Shown here: piece by piece, positions 1-8,512 of the stretch
Layout: every line of letters begins with the position of its first letter
How positions within the stretch are numbered: position 1 is the first letter of the stretch
Source of the DNA: Oceanimonas pelagia
Lineage (GTDB): Bacteria > Pseudomonadota > Gammaproteobacteria > Enterobacterales > Aeromonadaceae
DNA length: 64,000 nucleotides
Direction of reading: 5' to 3'
Assembly: GCF_030849025.1 (NCBI RefSeq)
Contig: NZ_CP118224.1
Coordinates: 480,001-544,000 of the forward strand
The notes under the pieces: model-generated
Told to the model about the DNA's origin: nothing
Database searches by the model: none
The model's input: only the letters and a program-made list of their open reading frames with translations
Program-made: the position numbers and the translations under genes

Positions 1-212
1 AGCAAGGATTCCACGGTTTTGCGGGTGAGCACCGCCATGGTGATCACCAGCGCCGCCGGCAGCAGGCTGAGCGCACCGTAGTCGCTGCCGGGCTCGTGGG
101 TAAAGCCGAGCCAGGCAAAGGCCAGACCGGCTATCACGGCCACCGCCAGGCCACGCCAGAGCGGTGGCCATTTGACACTGGGACTGAGGGCAAGGGTATT
201 GGGTTGTTCCAT
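1..212 (-). CDS. NhaC-family Na+/H+ antiporter, N-terminal fragment (partial)
   Basis: The gene runs off the left edge, so only about 70 N-terminal residues are visible. They hold a first membrane segment (around GLAVAVIAGLAFAWLG) and then LLPAALVITMAVLTRKTVESL, which resembles the start of NhaC-type antiporters. Three ATG codons lie in a row (218, 215, 212). An AAGGAAG Shine-Dalgarno just upstream is best spaced for the one at 212. It lies downstream of puuA on the same strand, so it may be an inner-membrane transporter cotranscribed with putrescine catabolism. The family call rests on a short fragment and is moderate. Confidence 0.5.
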   Translation of the reverse strand, partial: MEQPNTLALSPSVKWPPLWRGLAVAVIAGLAFAWLGFTHEPGSDYGALSLLPAALVITMAVLTRKTVESL

Positions 213-274
213 CATCATCTTCCTTTTTGGTCGAGGGGGACGCCTGCCGGCGCTCTTTTACCTGGTTGGTGAAA

Positions 275-1690
275 TCAGGCGTTTTTCAGCATCCATTCCA
301 GTTCGATATCGGTGATGCGCTTTTCAAATTCGAGCAGCTCATCCTGCTTGCAGATGCGGTATACCTCGATGAATTTGTCACCCAGGTAGCGCTTGAGCGG
401 GGTGGCCCCTTGCAGCCGGGCCAGGGCGTCGCTCTGGCGGGTGGGCAGGGGCAGGCCTTCCTGCTCCAGGCCGTTGCCCACCACCGGCTCCGGCAGCGGC
501 AGTGTGTTGTCGAGGCCGTGCAGCAGGCCGGCCAGTATGGTAGCCACCACCAGATAGGGGTTGGCGTCGGCGCCGGGCACCCGGTACTCGATGCGGCGGG
601 CCTCGTCGTCGCCGGCGGGAATGCGCAGGGCCACGGTGCGGTTGTTGTGACCCCAGGACGCCTGCACCGGCACATACATGCCCGGCTGAAAGCGGCGAAA
701 GGCGTTCATGTTGGGGGCCAGCAGCGCCATGCTGTCGGGCATCAGATCCAGCATGCCGGCCAGCGCCTGCCTGAGCAGCGGCGAGTCCTCGCCCTCGGCA
801 TCGGCAAACAGGTTGTTGCCCTGTTCGTCGGTGACGCTGATGTGCACGTGCAGGCCGCTGCCCGGATGTTCCTCGTAGGGCTTGGCCATAAAGGTGGCGT
901 CCATCTCGTATTGCTCGGCCACCAGCTTGATCAGCCGCTTCAGCGCCAGCGCCTGATCACAGGCGGCCAGCACGTCGCTGCCGTGGTGCATGTTGATCTC
1001 GAACTGGCCCGGCGCGGCCTCGGCCACGGCGCCGTCGGCGGGCAGCCCCTGCAGGGCGGCGATATTGTCGATATCGGCGAGGATCTCCGCAAAATTGTTG
1101 AGGTTGTCCACGGAATAGACCTGGCTGTAGGTGTCCCGTTTCTGGGTCAGCGGCGAGCAGGGAGGCTGCAGCCGGCCCTGCTCGTCCCTGTCTCTGTCCA
1201 CCAGATAGAACTCCAGCTCCAGGGCGATCACCGGGGTCAGGCCCCGGGCCTTCACCTGTTTCCACACCCGTTCCAGCACGTTGCGCGGTTCCAGGGCAAA
1301 GGGCTGCTCGTGTTCATCCACCATGGTCAGCAGCAACTGGGCCACCGCCTCCGCATCCGAGGCCGAGGGCACCAGGGTGCCGGCAATGGGGTAGCAGGGC
1401 AGGTCGGGCTCGCCGATGTCCTGGCCGATGCCGGTTTCCTCCACCACATTGCCGCGAAAATCCATGGCAAACACGGAAGCGGGAAAGAAACAGCCGTTTT
1501 CCAGCTTGTCGAGGGCGCTCACCGGCAGCCGCTTGCCGCGAAAAATGCCATTGAGGTCGGTCAACAGCACATCGACGTACTGGGTTTCGGGGTAGCGGGC
1601 AAGGTAGGCGGCCACCTCCTGTTCAAAGGGAGTAGAAGCGGGCTCGCTGGCCGAAGAAGGAAGAGTCGTTACCGCTGTGTTCGCTTGCAT
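275..1690 (-). CDS. puuA: Gamma-glutamylputrescine synthetase (glutamine synthetase family)
   Basis: This is a 471-residue cytoplasmic enzyme that would ligate glutamate to putrescine using ATP, the first step of the Puu pathway. The glutamine-synthetase fold shows in the N-terminal beta-grasp region (YVDVLLTDLNGIFRGKRLP, about residues 38-56) and the catalytic C-terminal domain, with ELEFYLVD, the GSGLHVHISV metal/ATP segment, NRTVALRIP and RRIEYRVPGADANPYL. Length is normal for PuuA. The ATG at 1690 faces the divergent puuDRCB operon across a 184-bp gap with two PuuR-box-like sites, so PuuR control is likely. Some GS-like proteins act on other amines, but the context with puuD, puuR, puuC and puuB makes PuuA the best call. 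Confidence 0.9.
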   Translation of the reverse strand: MQANTAVTTLPSSASEPASTPFEQEVAAYLARYPETQYVDVLLTDLNGIFRGKRLPVSALDKLENGCFFPASVFAMDFRGNVVEETGIGQDIGEPDLPCYPIAGTLVPSASDAEAVAQLLLTMVDEHEQPFALEPRNVLERVWKQVKARGLTPVIALELEFYLVDRDRDEQGRLQPPCSPLTQKRDTYSQVYSVDNLNNFAEILADIDNIAALQGLPADGAVAEAAPGQFEINMHHGSDVLAACDQALALKRLIKLVAEQYEMDATFMAKPYEEHPGSGLHVHISVTDEQGNNLFADAEGEDSPLLRQALAGMLDLMPDSMALLAPNMNAFRRFQPGMYVPVQASWGHNNRTVALRIPAGDDEARRIEYRVPGADANPYLVVATILAGLLHGLDNTLPLPEPVVGNGLEQEGLPLPTRQSDALARLQGATPLKRYLGDKFIEVYRICKQDELLEFEKRITDIELEWMLKNA

Positions 1691-1712
1691 GATTTCACCA
1701 CCATGTGACCGT

Positions 1713-1727
1713 TAAATATAATTTACG
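1713..1727 (+). promoter_or_regulatory. Putative PuuR operator 1
   Basis: TAAATATAATTTACG matches the E. coli PuuR recognition sequence AAAATATAATGAACA (recalled from the literature) at 11 of 15 positions. It lies 23 bp upstream of puuA in the divergent puuA/puuD gap. PuuR is encoded in the cluster, which supports the assignment. Confidence 0.5.
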
Positions 1728-1802
1728 CTGATAACTTAGGTGTGTTTATTTTGTTTTGCAAGTGTTAAAAAATATTGAGCTTTGAAAACGCCGGTGCTAG
1801 GG

Positions 1803-1817
1803 TTTTGGTTATATTTT
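1803..1817 (-). promoter_or_regulatory. Putative PuuR operator 2
   Basis: Read on the minus strand, AAAATATAACCAAAA matches the E. coli PuuR box at 12 of 15 positions. It lies about 60 bp upstream of puuD. Two boxes in one divergent gap would allow joint repression of both arms. Confidence 0.5.
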
Positions 1818-1874
1818 TTACGGATGTCCCGCCATCGGGGCAGAGTGTTCAAAATTTAGAGCGGTTTAAGGTGC

Positions 1875-2645
1875 ATGAATATGGTTCATATATTTAACAA
1901 GCCCTGGGTGGGGGTGATCCTGTGCCGGCAGCAACTGGGACCGCATCCGGGACTGGTCGTACAACAGAAATACCTGGATGCCATCGTGGCGGCCGGGGCG
2001 GTGCCGGTGCCTCTGGTGCACCAGCTGGGCGAGGATGAACAGGCCCTGGCGGCCATGCTGGCGCGGCTTGACGGCATTGTGCTCACCGGCAGTTACAGCA
2101 ACATGGAGCCGCACCATTACGGCGAGACCGGTGAAGAACCCCATACCGACGCCGGCCGGGATCGGCTCAGCCTGCAGCTGATCGCCGCCGCGCAAACCAT
2201 GAAACTGCCGTTGTTTGGCATTTGCCGCGGTTTTCAGGAGATGGTGGTGGCCAGCGGCGGCCGTCTGCACCGGCGCCTGCACGAGACCGGGCTGTTTGCC
2301 GAGCACAGGGAAAACAAGGAATTGCCCCTTGAAATGCAATACGCCCCGGCCCACGACATTCAGCCGGTGGCGGGGGGCCTGCTGGCGCAGCTGGCGGGCG
2401 AGGGCGTGCAGCAGGTCAATTCATTGCATATGCAGGGAGTGAAGGCACTGGGACCGGGCGTGCGGATGGAGGCCACCGCCCCCGACGGCCTGGTGGAAGC
2501 CATCAGCCTGCCGGACCATCCCTTTGCCCTGGGGGTGCAGTGGCACCCGGAATGGCACAGCCGTGACAACGCTCTGTCCCGGGCGCTGTTCGACGGCTTG
2601 GTGGCCGCCTGCCGGGATCATGCCCGGGCACGGGAGGCGGTATGA
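1875..2645 (+). CDS. puuD: Gamma-glutamyl-gamma-aminobutyrate hydrolase
   Basis: This 256-residue class I glutamine-amidotransferase-like hydrolase releases GABA and glutamate from gamma-glutamyl-GABA, the last Puu step. The nucleophile is C117 in GICRGFQ, and the His-Glu pair is in GVQWHPEW near the C-terminus. The oxyanion region LTGSYSNMEP is also typical. The ATG at 1875 has a TAAGGTG element before it; a second ATG at 1881 is possible. It is first in the plus-strand operon, and its stop overlaps the puuR start by 4 nt (ATGA), implying translational coupling. Confidence 0.9.
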   Translation: MNMVHIFNKPWVGVILCRQQLGPHPGLVVQQKYLDAIVAAGAVPVPLVHQLGEDEQALAAMLARLDGIVLTGSYSNMEPHHYGETGEEPHTDAGRDRLSLQLIAAAQTMKLPLFGICRGFQEMVVASGGRLHRRLHETGLFAEHRENKELPLEMQYAPAHDIQPVAGGLLAQLAGEGVQQVNSLHMQGVKALGPGVRMEATAPDGLVEAISLPDHPFALGVQWHPEWHSRDNALSRALFDGLVAACRDHARAREAV

Positions 2646-3202
2646 GCACCCATGGCGAGCTGGCGCCGGGCAGCCGGCTGGCGGACATTCGCCGGCGGCT
2701 GGGGCTCAGCCAGCGCCGGGTGGCCGAGCTGTCGGGGCTGACCCACGGCGCCATCTGCACCATAGAGCAGGACAAGGTGAGCCCGGCGGTGAGCAGCCTG
2801 CAAAAGCTGCTCAAGGTGTACGACATGTCGCTGTCGGAGTTTTTTGCCGAGCCCAAGGCCCCCGTGCGCAACAAGGTGGTGGTGAACGAAAACGAACTGG
2901 TGGAAATCGGCAGCCGGGGGGTGTCGTTCAGACTGGTGCACAACGGCAACCGTCAGCGGGCGCTGGGCTTTCTGATCGAGTGCTATGCCCCGGGCACCAG
3001 CACCGGCGGCCACCTCAAGCATCAGGGCGAAGAGGTGGGCACCGTGCTGGAAGGGGAAATCGAGCTGACGGTGGACGGTGAACATTACCGGCTCACGGCG
3101 GGTCAAAGCTATGTCATCGACACCGGGCTGCCCCATACCTTTACCAATACATCGGACCGGGAGTGCCGCATTATCAGCGCCCATACCCCGGCCAACCTGT
3201 AA
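2642..3202 (+). CDS. puuR: HTH-cupin transcriptional repressor of the putrescine pathway
   Basis: This is a 186-residue regulator. An N-terminal XRE-type helix-turn-helix (about residues 11-65, LADIRRRLGLSQRRVAELSG) is followed by a C-terminal cupin domain (about 110-180, with GGHLKHQGEEVGTVLEGEIEL and GQSYVIDTGLPHTF). That is the PuuR architecture, in which the cupin is thought to sense putrescine. It overlaps puuD by 4 nt and precedes puuC by 18 nt. It probably represses both divergent arms through the boxes at 1713 and 1803. Confidence 0.9.
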   Translation: MSTHGELAPGSRLADIRRRLGLSQRRVAELSGLTHGAICTIEQDKVSPAVSSLQKLLKVYDMSLSEFFAEPKAPVRNKVVVNENELVEIGSRGVSFRLVHNGNRQRALGFLIECYAPGTSTGGHLKHQGEEVGTVLEGEIELTVDGEHYRLTAGQSYVIDTGLPHTFTNTSDRECRIISAHTPANL

Positions 3203-3220
3203 TCAAGGCGGAGACACATA

Positions 3221-4705
3221 ATGGAGTTCAGGAACCAGGCCTACTGGCAGGCCAAAGCGGACACACTGCAACCCGAGAGCCGGCTGTTTATTGAAGGGGA
3301 ATACCGCGAGGCGGTGGCGGGCGAGCGCTTTGCGGTGATCAACCCCGCCACCGATACTACCCTGGCCGAAGTCAGCCGGGCCCGGGAAGCGGATGTGAAC
3401 ATGGCGGTGGTCGCCGCCCGGGCCAGTTTCGAGGCCGGCGTCTGGTCACAAAAGGCCCCCGCCGAGCGCAAGGCGGTGCTGCTCAGGCTGGCGGCGCTGA
3501 TGGAGCGGCACGCCGAAGAGCTGGCGCTGCTGGAAACCCTGGATACCGGCAAGCCCATTCGCCACAGCCTGCGGGACGACATCCCCGGCGCGGTGCGCTG
3601 CCTGCGCTGGTATGCCGAGGCGGTGGACAAGATTTACGGTGAAATCGCCCCCACCGGCCCCGACGCCCTGGCGCTGGTCAGCCGCGAGCCCATCGGCGTG
3701 GTGGCGGCCATCGTGCCCTGGAACTTTCCGCTGCTGCTGGCCTGCTGGAAGCTGGGCCCGGCGCTGGCCGCCGGCAACTCGGTGATTTTGAAGCCCTCGG
3801 AAAAATCGCCGCTGACCGCCATTCGCCTGGCGGCGCTGGCCAGGGAAGCGGGCCTGCCCGATGGCGTGCTCAACGTGCTGCCCGGTTTCGGCCACGAAGC
3901 GGGCAAGGCCCTGGCCCTGCACGAGGATGTGGACTGCCTGACCTTTACCGGCTCCACCGGGGTGGGACGGCTGCTGATGGAATACGCCGGCCGCTCCAAC
4001 ATGAAGCGGGTGTGGCTGGAGGCCGGTGGCAAGAGCGCCAATATCGTGTTTGCCGACTGCCCGGATCTGGCCAAGGCCGCCCGGGCGTCCGCCGCCGGCA
4101 TTTTCTACAACCAGGGCCAGGTGTGCATCGCCGGCACCCGGCTGCTGGTGGAAAGCAGCATCAGGGACGAGTTCATGGCCGAGCTGAAAAAGGCCGCCGA
4201 GCACTTCAGGCCAAAGGATCCGCTGGATCCGTCGTCCACCATGGGCACCCTGATCGACAGCGATCATCACGGCAGCGTGTGCCGCTACATTGCCGAAGGT
4301 CTGGAAGAAGGCGCCGTGCTGGGCCTGGACGGCCGGGATCAGGCGGGCAACTTTATCGGGCCCACCGTGCTGGAACAGGTCAACCCGCATATGGCGGTGG
4401 CCCGGGAAGAGATCTTCGGCCCGGTGCTGGCGGTGACCACCTTTGAACGGGAAGAAGAGGCTGTGCAACTGGCCAACGACAGCCAGTACGGTCTGGGCGC
4501 CGGGCTGTGGACCTCGGATCTGCGCCGGGCTCACCGGCTGGCGCGGCAACTCAAGGCCGGCTCCGTGTTTATCAACAATTACAACGACGGCGACATGACG
4601 GTGCCCTTTGGCGGCGTCAAGCAAAGCGGCAACGGCCGCGACAAGTCACTGCACGCCTTTGACAAGTTTACCGAACTCAAGACCACCTGGCTGGCACTGG
4701 ATTAA
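3221..4705 (+). CDS. puuC: Gamma-glutamyl-gamma-aminobutyraldehyde dehydrogenase
   Basis: This 494-residue aldehyde dehydrogenase is expected to oxidise gamma-glutamyl-gamma-aminobutyraldehyde with NAD(P)+. Signatures are PWNFPLLLACWKLGPALAAGN (cofactor site), the catalytic Glu in LEAGGKS, the catalytic Cys in GQVCIAGTRL, and EEIFGPVLAV. Length is normal for the superfamily. It lies between puuR and puuB with short gaps, which sets the substrate; by sequence alone a broad-specificity dehydrogenase could not be excluded. Confidence 0.88.
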   Translation: MEFRNQAYWQAKADTLQPESRLFIEGEYREAVAGERFAVINPATDTTLAEVSRAREADVNMAVVAARASFEAGVWSQKAPAERKAVLLRLAALMERHAEELALLETLDTGKPIRHSLRDDIPGAVRCLRWYAEAVDKIYGEIAPTGPDALALVSREPIGVVAAIVPWNFPLLLACWKLGPALAAGNSVILKPSEKSPLTAIRLAALAREAGLPDGVLNVLPGFGHEAGKALALHEDVDCLTFTGSTGVGRLLMEYAGRSNMKRVWLEAGGKSANIVFADCPDLAKAARASAAGIFYNQGQVCIAGTRLLVESSIRDEFMAELKKAAEHFRPKDPLDPSSTMGTLIDSDHHGSVCRYIAEGLEEGAVLGLDGRDQAGNFIGPTVLEQVNPHMAVAREEIFGPVLAVTTFEREEEAVQLANDSQYGLGAGLWTSDLRRAHRLARQLKAGSVFINNYNDGDMTVPFGGVKQSGNGRDKSLHAFDKFTELKTTWLALD

Positions 4706-4720
4706 GGGAGCATTCACATC

Positions 4721-5995
4721 ATGGAACACGTCAACAGCTACTATGCGGCCACCGCCAACGAGCACGCGCCCTGGCCGCAACTGACCGAAAACATTCAGTG
4801 CGATGTGTGCGTGGTGGGGGGCGGTTACACCGGCCTCTCTACCGCGCTGTTTCTGACCGAGGCGGGCTTTGATGTGGTGCTGCTGGAGGCCGGCCGCATC
4901 GGCTTTGGCGCCAGCGGTCGCAACGGCGGCCAGATCGTCAACTCCTACAGCCGGGACATAGACGTCATCGAATCCCGCTACGGCGCCGATACCGCCCGCA
5001 TGCTGGGCAGCATGATGTTTGAAGGCGGCGACATCATTCGCGAACGCATTGAGCAATACGATATCAAGTGCGACTTCAGGCCCGGCGGCATTTTCGCGGC
5101 GCTCAACCGCCGCCAGCTGCACGAGCTGGAAAGTCAGAAGGGCAACTGGGAGCGCTACGGCCATGATGGCCTGGAGCTGCTGGATGCCGAGGCGGTGGCC
5201 CGGGAGATCGACACGGATCGTTATGTAGGCGCCCTGCTGGATCATCGCGGCGGTCATATTCACCCCCTCAATCTGGCACTGGGCGAGGCCGAGGCCATCC
5301 GCAAGCTGGGCGGTCGCATCTTTGAACAGTCGGCGGTCACCGGCCTGACGTACGGTGACCCGGCTCAGGCCAAAACCGACAAAGGCAGCGTCAGCGCCCG
5401 GTTTGTGGTGCTGGCGGGCAATGCCTATCTCGGCAACCTGGAGCCCAAGCTGTCGGCCAAGGCCATGCCCTGCGGCACTCAAATCGTCACTACCGAGCCG
5501 CTGAGTGACGAGCAGATCCGGCGGCTGATCCCCAACGGCTACTGTGTGGAAGACTGCAACTATCTGCTGGATTACTACCGGCTCACCGGCGACAACCGGC
5601 TGCTCTATGGTGGCGGCGTGGTCTATGGCGCCCGGGATCCGGACGACATCGACCGCCTGGTGTTGCCCAAACTGCTGAAAACCTTTCCGCAGCTGGAAGG
5701 GGTGAAGGTGGATTACCGCTGGACCGGCAACTTTCTGCTGACCCTGTCGCGCCTGCCCCAGTTCGGCCGGCTTGAGCCCAACGTGTATTACATGCAGGGT
5801 TACAGCGGTCACGGCGTGACCTGTACCCACCTGGCGGGCCGGCTGCTGTCGGAAGTGCTCAAGGGCCAGGCCGAGCGCTTTGACGCCTTTGCCCGCCTGC
5901 CGCACCTGCCGTTTTTCGGCGGCCGCCGCTTTCAGGTGCCGTTCAGCGCCATGGGCGCCGTCTACTACAGCCTGCGCGACAAGCTGGGGGTTTAA
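4721..5995 (+). CDS. puuB: Gamma-glutamylputrescine oxidase (FAD-dependent)
   Basis: This is a 424-residue flavoprotein of the DAO/glycine-oxidase family. The N-terminal dinucleotide-binding motif is VVGGGYTGLSTALFLTEAGF (about residues 30-49), followed by GASGRNGGQ, typical of PuuB/OrdL proteins. The C-terminal GYSGHGVTCTHLAGRLL closes the FAD site. It would oxidise gamma-glutamylputrescine to the aldehyde used by PuuC, releasing ammonia and peroxide. It is last in the puuDRCB operon, 15 nt after puuC, and a terminator-like hairpin follows. Confidence 0.88.
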   Translation: MEHVNSYYAATANEHAPWPQLTENIQCDVCVVGGGYTGLSTALFLTEAGFDVVLLEAGRIGFGASGRNGGQIVNSYSRDIDVIESRYGADTARMLGSMMFEGGDIIRERIEQYDIKCDFRPGGIFAALNRRQLHELESQKGNWERYGHDGLELLDAEAVAREIDTDRYVGALLDHRGGHIHPLNLALGEAEAIRKLGGRIFEQSAVTGLTYGDPAQAKTDKGSVSARFVVLAGNAYLGNLEPKLSAKAMPCGTQIVTTEPLSDEQIRRLIPNGYCVEDCNYLLDYYRLTGDNRLLYGGGVVYGARDPDDIDRLVLPKLLKTFPQLEGVKVDYRWTGNFLLTLSRLPQFGRLEPNVYYMQGYSGHGVTCTHLAGRLLSEVLKGQAERFDAFARLPHLPFFGGRRFQVPFSAMGAVYYSLRDKLGV

Positions 5996-6002
5996 GCCGA
6001 AT

Positions 6003-6050
6003 GTGAGGGGGAAGGGGGAGGAGAAAGATACTCCTCACCCCTCACGTTTT
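6003..6050. terminator. Terminator-like hairpin between puuB and phhB
   Basis: GTGAGGGG (6003-6010) pairs with CCCCTCAC (6038-6045), and an inner GAGGAG/CTCCTC stem closes on AAAGATA. A short T-run follows on the plus strand. It lies between convergent puuB and phhB. Confidence 0.55.
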
Positions 6051-6075
6051 TCCTCTTACGTTTTACGTCTCCGCG

Positions 6076-6417
6076 TCATTCGTCCAGCAACTGGTCCGTG
6101 CGCGCCGCCATAATAAAGTCGTTGCGGTGCAGGCCACCGATGGCGTGGGTCCACCAGGTGACGGTGACCTTGCCCCATTCCAGCAAAATGGCCGGGTGGT
6201 GAAACTCGCTTTCGGCCAGTTCTGCAACCTTGTCGGCAAAGGCCCAGGCCAGCCTGAAGTTCTTGAACCTGAATTCCCGCTCCAGCTGCAGCACGCCGTC
6301 CCGGACCTGAGGGGTCCAGTCGGGGATCTGGGTCATCAGCTCGGCCAGCTCGGCATCGCTGACTCGGGGGGCATCGGCCCGGCAGGCCTCGCATTGTTGT
6401 TGGGCCAGTTGGCTCAT
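6076..6417 (-). CDS. phhB: Pterin-4a-carbinolamine dehydratase
   Basis: This 113-residue protein dehydrates 4a-hydroxytetrahydropterin so the pterin cofactor of phenylalanine hydroxylase can be recycled. The family core is present: DWTP, FRFKNF, then [23 protein letters not shown] with the paired active-site histidines, and [11 protein letters not shown]. The length is typical. The start lies 9 nt after the phhA stop, so both are read from one transcript. An N-terminal pair of cysteines (CEAC) is seen in several proteobacterial members and has no assigned role here. Confidence 0.92.
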   Translation of the reverse strand: MSQLAQQQCEACRADAPRVSDAELAELMTQIPDWTPQVRDGVLQLEREFRFKNFRLAWAFADKVAELAESEFHHPAILLEWGKVTVTWWTHAIGGLHRNDFIMAARTDQLLDE

Positions 6418-6426
6418 GAATTCTCC

Positions 6427-7221
6427 TTAAACGGCGGTTTGTTTGGGTGGAAAGGTGGGGGCGAACAGCCCAAGCCGCTGGGCCCGGCGCACCTCGGCCA
6501 TAATGTCCATGTCGGCGATGGCAAACAGATCGTCCAGGCTGTCCAGCACATAATAGATGGGCTGCATGATATCGATACGATAGGGCGTGCGCAGCACATC
6601 CAGCAGGTTAAAGGGGCGAAATTCGGGCTTATCCGATTCAAAGGCGTATTGGGTTTCACCCGGCGACGACAGTATGCCGCCGCCGTAAATGCGCCGCCCT
6701 TCCGGCGTGTTAAGCAGGCCGAACTCCACGGTAAACCAGTACAGCCGGGCCAGAAAACCGCGTTCTCTGGGGGTGGCGTCGCGGCCGAGTTGCCCATAGG
6801 TGTGGGTAAAGCGGGCAAAGGCCGGGTGGGTGAGCATGGCGCAGTGACCGAACAGTTCGTGAAAGATGTCCGGCTCCTGCAGGTAGTCGAGATCTTCCCG
6901 CCGGCGAATAAAGGTGGCCACCGGAAACTGCCGGCCGGCCAGCAGCGCGAAGAAGCGATCAAAGGAGATCAGTGCCGGCACCCGGGCCACGCGCCAGCCG
7001 GTGACGGGCTGCAAGACCCGGTTGATGTCGTCGAGTTGAGGAATACGGTCATGGGGCAGGTTCAGCCGCGCCAGCCCTGTCAGGTATTCGTGACAGGCGC
7101 GGTGCTGCACGCAGCCGAGCTGGCGGGTAATGAGTGTGTGCCAGATGGCGTGTTCTTCCTCGGTGTAGTGAATGGTGCCATCGGGCCCGGGGGGGCGGGC
7201 CACATAGGGAGAGGCGGTCAT
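6427..7221 (-). CDS. phhA: Phenylalanine 4-monooxygenase
   Basis: This 264-residue bacterial-type aromatic amino acid hydroxylase converts phenylalanine to tyrosine using O2 and tetrahydropterin. The Fe(II) ligands are H121 and H126 in HELFGHCAML and E166 in YWFTVEFGLL, matching the numbering known for the Pseudomonas enzyme. The N-terminal regulatory ACT domain of animal enzymes is absent, as usual in bacteria. It is the first gene of phhAB and has its own upstream gap of about 95 bp with a palindrome that may be an operator. Confidence 0.95.
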   Translation of the reverse strand: MTASPYVARPPGPDGTIHYTEEEHAIWHTLITRQLGCVQHRACHEYLTGLARLNLPHDRIPQLDDINRVLQPVTGWRVARVPALISFDRFFALLAGRQFPVATFIRRREDLDYLQEPDIFHELFGHCAMLTHPAFARFTHTYGQLGRDATPRERGFLARLYWFTVEFGLLNTPEGRRIYGGGILSSPGETQYAFESDKPEFRPFNLLDVLRTPYRIDIMQPIYYVLDSLDDLFAIADMDIMAEVRRAQRLGLFAPTFPPKQTAV

Positions 7222-7246
7222 TACAGTGCCCTTCGTCAGTGTCTGT

Positions 7247-7266
7247 TGTCTTTTAATCTAGAGACA
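7247..7266. promoter_or_regulatory. Palindrome upstream of phhA, possible operator
   Basis: TGTCT-N10-AGACA is a perfect 5-bp inverted repeat in the short gap between the end of pncB and the start of phhA. I cannot assign a regulator; it does not fit a TyrR/PhhR box of the TGTAAA-N6-TTTACA form. Confidence 0.3.
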
Positions 7267-7315
7267 CGAGCGAACGCTGAGAAGGGCGGAACGGCAGTCA
7301 GGCTTTACGTCTGTG

Positions 7316-8512
7316 TCAGCCCTGGTTTACGGCAGGGGCGGGCACGCCAAACACGTGAGACAGATAGGTCAGGTAGCCGGCGTCTTCGCACATGGCCTTG
7401 CCCGGGCTGTCGGAGAGTTTGGCCACCGCCTGGCCGTTGCAGCGGGTCATCTTGATCACCATGCTGAGCGGCTTGTCGTCGACCACGTCGTTGGTGAGAT
7501 GAGTGCCGATGCCAAAGGCCGGGCGGCACTGGCCGGCAAAGCGCCGGTAAAGGTCCAGCGCCTTGTCCACGGTGAGGGCGTCGCTGTACACCAGCCGCTT
7601 GCTGCAGGGATCGATCTTGAGCTTGCGGTAGTGGGCCAGGGCCTTTTCGGTCCAGATCACGGGGTCGCCGGAGTCGTGGCGCAGGCCGTCGAACAGCTTG
7701 GCGAAGTACAGGTCGAAGTCGCGCAAAAAGGCGTCCATGCCCACCACGTCGGTGAGGGCAATGCCCAGCCGGCCCCGGTATTCGCGCACCCAGGCGTCGA
7801 GCGCCGCCTTCTGGCTGTCAATCAGCCTGGGCCCCAGCGCCTGAAACGCCTGCAGAAACTCGTGGGCCATGGTGCCCATGGGCGGGCGGCCAATGCGGCG
7901 CGACAGTGCCAGGTTGCTGGTGCCGGAAAACTGCTCGGGCAGCTCACTGGCAAAGGTCTGCACCACTTCCTGGTGCCAGCGGGCGGAAAAGCGCCGGCGG
8001 GTGCCGAAGTCGGAAAAGCGAAAGCCCTCGCTGCCTTCGGCATGGGCCACCAGGGCGATTTTTTGCTGCAGCTTGGTTCGGGCATGTTGCCAGTCGGGGC
8101 GGGCATGGTGATGGCGGCAATACACCTCGCTGATGATCGCCAGCAGCGGTACCTCAAACAAAATGGTATGCAGCCAGGGGCCGCGAATGGCCAGCTCCAG
8201 CCGGCCGTCGATACACTCCAGGTACACAAAGCGCCGGTCCAGGCGGAACAGCCGTAAAAAGTGAATAAAGTCGGGTTTGAGGTAGTCGAGCCCGGCCAGA
8301 TAGTCGAGCTCGTCGTCGCTCAGCTGCAGGCTGCACAGGTGATCGATTTCCCGGCCGATGTCGTCAAAACAGCGGGAGAAGTCGACGTTCGGCGTGCGGC
8401 AGCGAAAGCGGTATTCCACCTCCGCCGCCGGGTGCTGGTGCAGCACCGCCTGCATCATGGTGTATTTGTACAGATCGGTGTCGAGCAGGGTGGTGATCAC
8501 GGGCTCAGTCAT
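7316..8512 (-). CDS. pncB: Nicotinate phosphoribosyltransferase
   Basis: This is a 398-residue enzyme of the Preiss-Handler pathway, joining nicotinate to PRPP with ATP hydrolysis. Family features are the N-terminal LLDTDLYKYTMMQAVL, FSDFGTRRRFS, GTSNLALSRRIGRPPMGTMAHEF and the PRPP region RHDSGDP. I chose the ATG at 8512 (MTEPVITTLL) rather than the longer frame from 8554, because conservation begins there and it overlaps the pncA stop by 8 nt (ATGACTGA). It is therefore probably coupled to pncA, which makes its substrate. Confidence 0.93.
   Translation of the reverse strand: MTEPVITTLLDTDLYKYTMMQAVLHQHPAAEVEYRFRCRTPNVDFSRCFDDIGREIDHLCSLQLSDDELDYLAGLDYLKPDFIHFLRLFRLDRRFVYLECIDGRLELAIRGPWLHTILFEVPLLAIISEVYCRHHHARPDWQHARTKLQQKIALVAHAEGSEGFRFSDFGTRRRFSARWHQEVVQTFASELPEQFSGTSNLALSRRIGRPPMGTMAHEFLQAFQALGPRLIDSQKAALDAWVREYRGRLGIALTDVVGMDAFLRDFDLYFAKLFDGLRHDSGDPVIWTEKALAHYRKLKIDPCSKRLVYSDALTVDKALDLYRRFAGQCRPAFGIGTHLTNDVVDDKPLSMVIKMTRCNGQAVAKLSDSPGKAMCEDAGYLTYLSHVFGVPAPAVNQG

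Noticed and set aside
227-1708. Long open frame antisense to puuA
   Set aside because: It is a high-G+C codon-position shadow. The minus strand encodes a complete glutamine-synthetase-family protein with all motifs.
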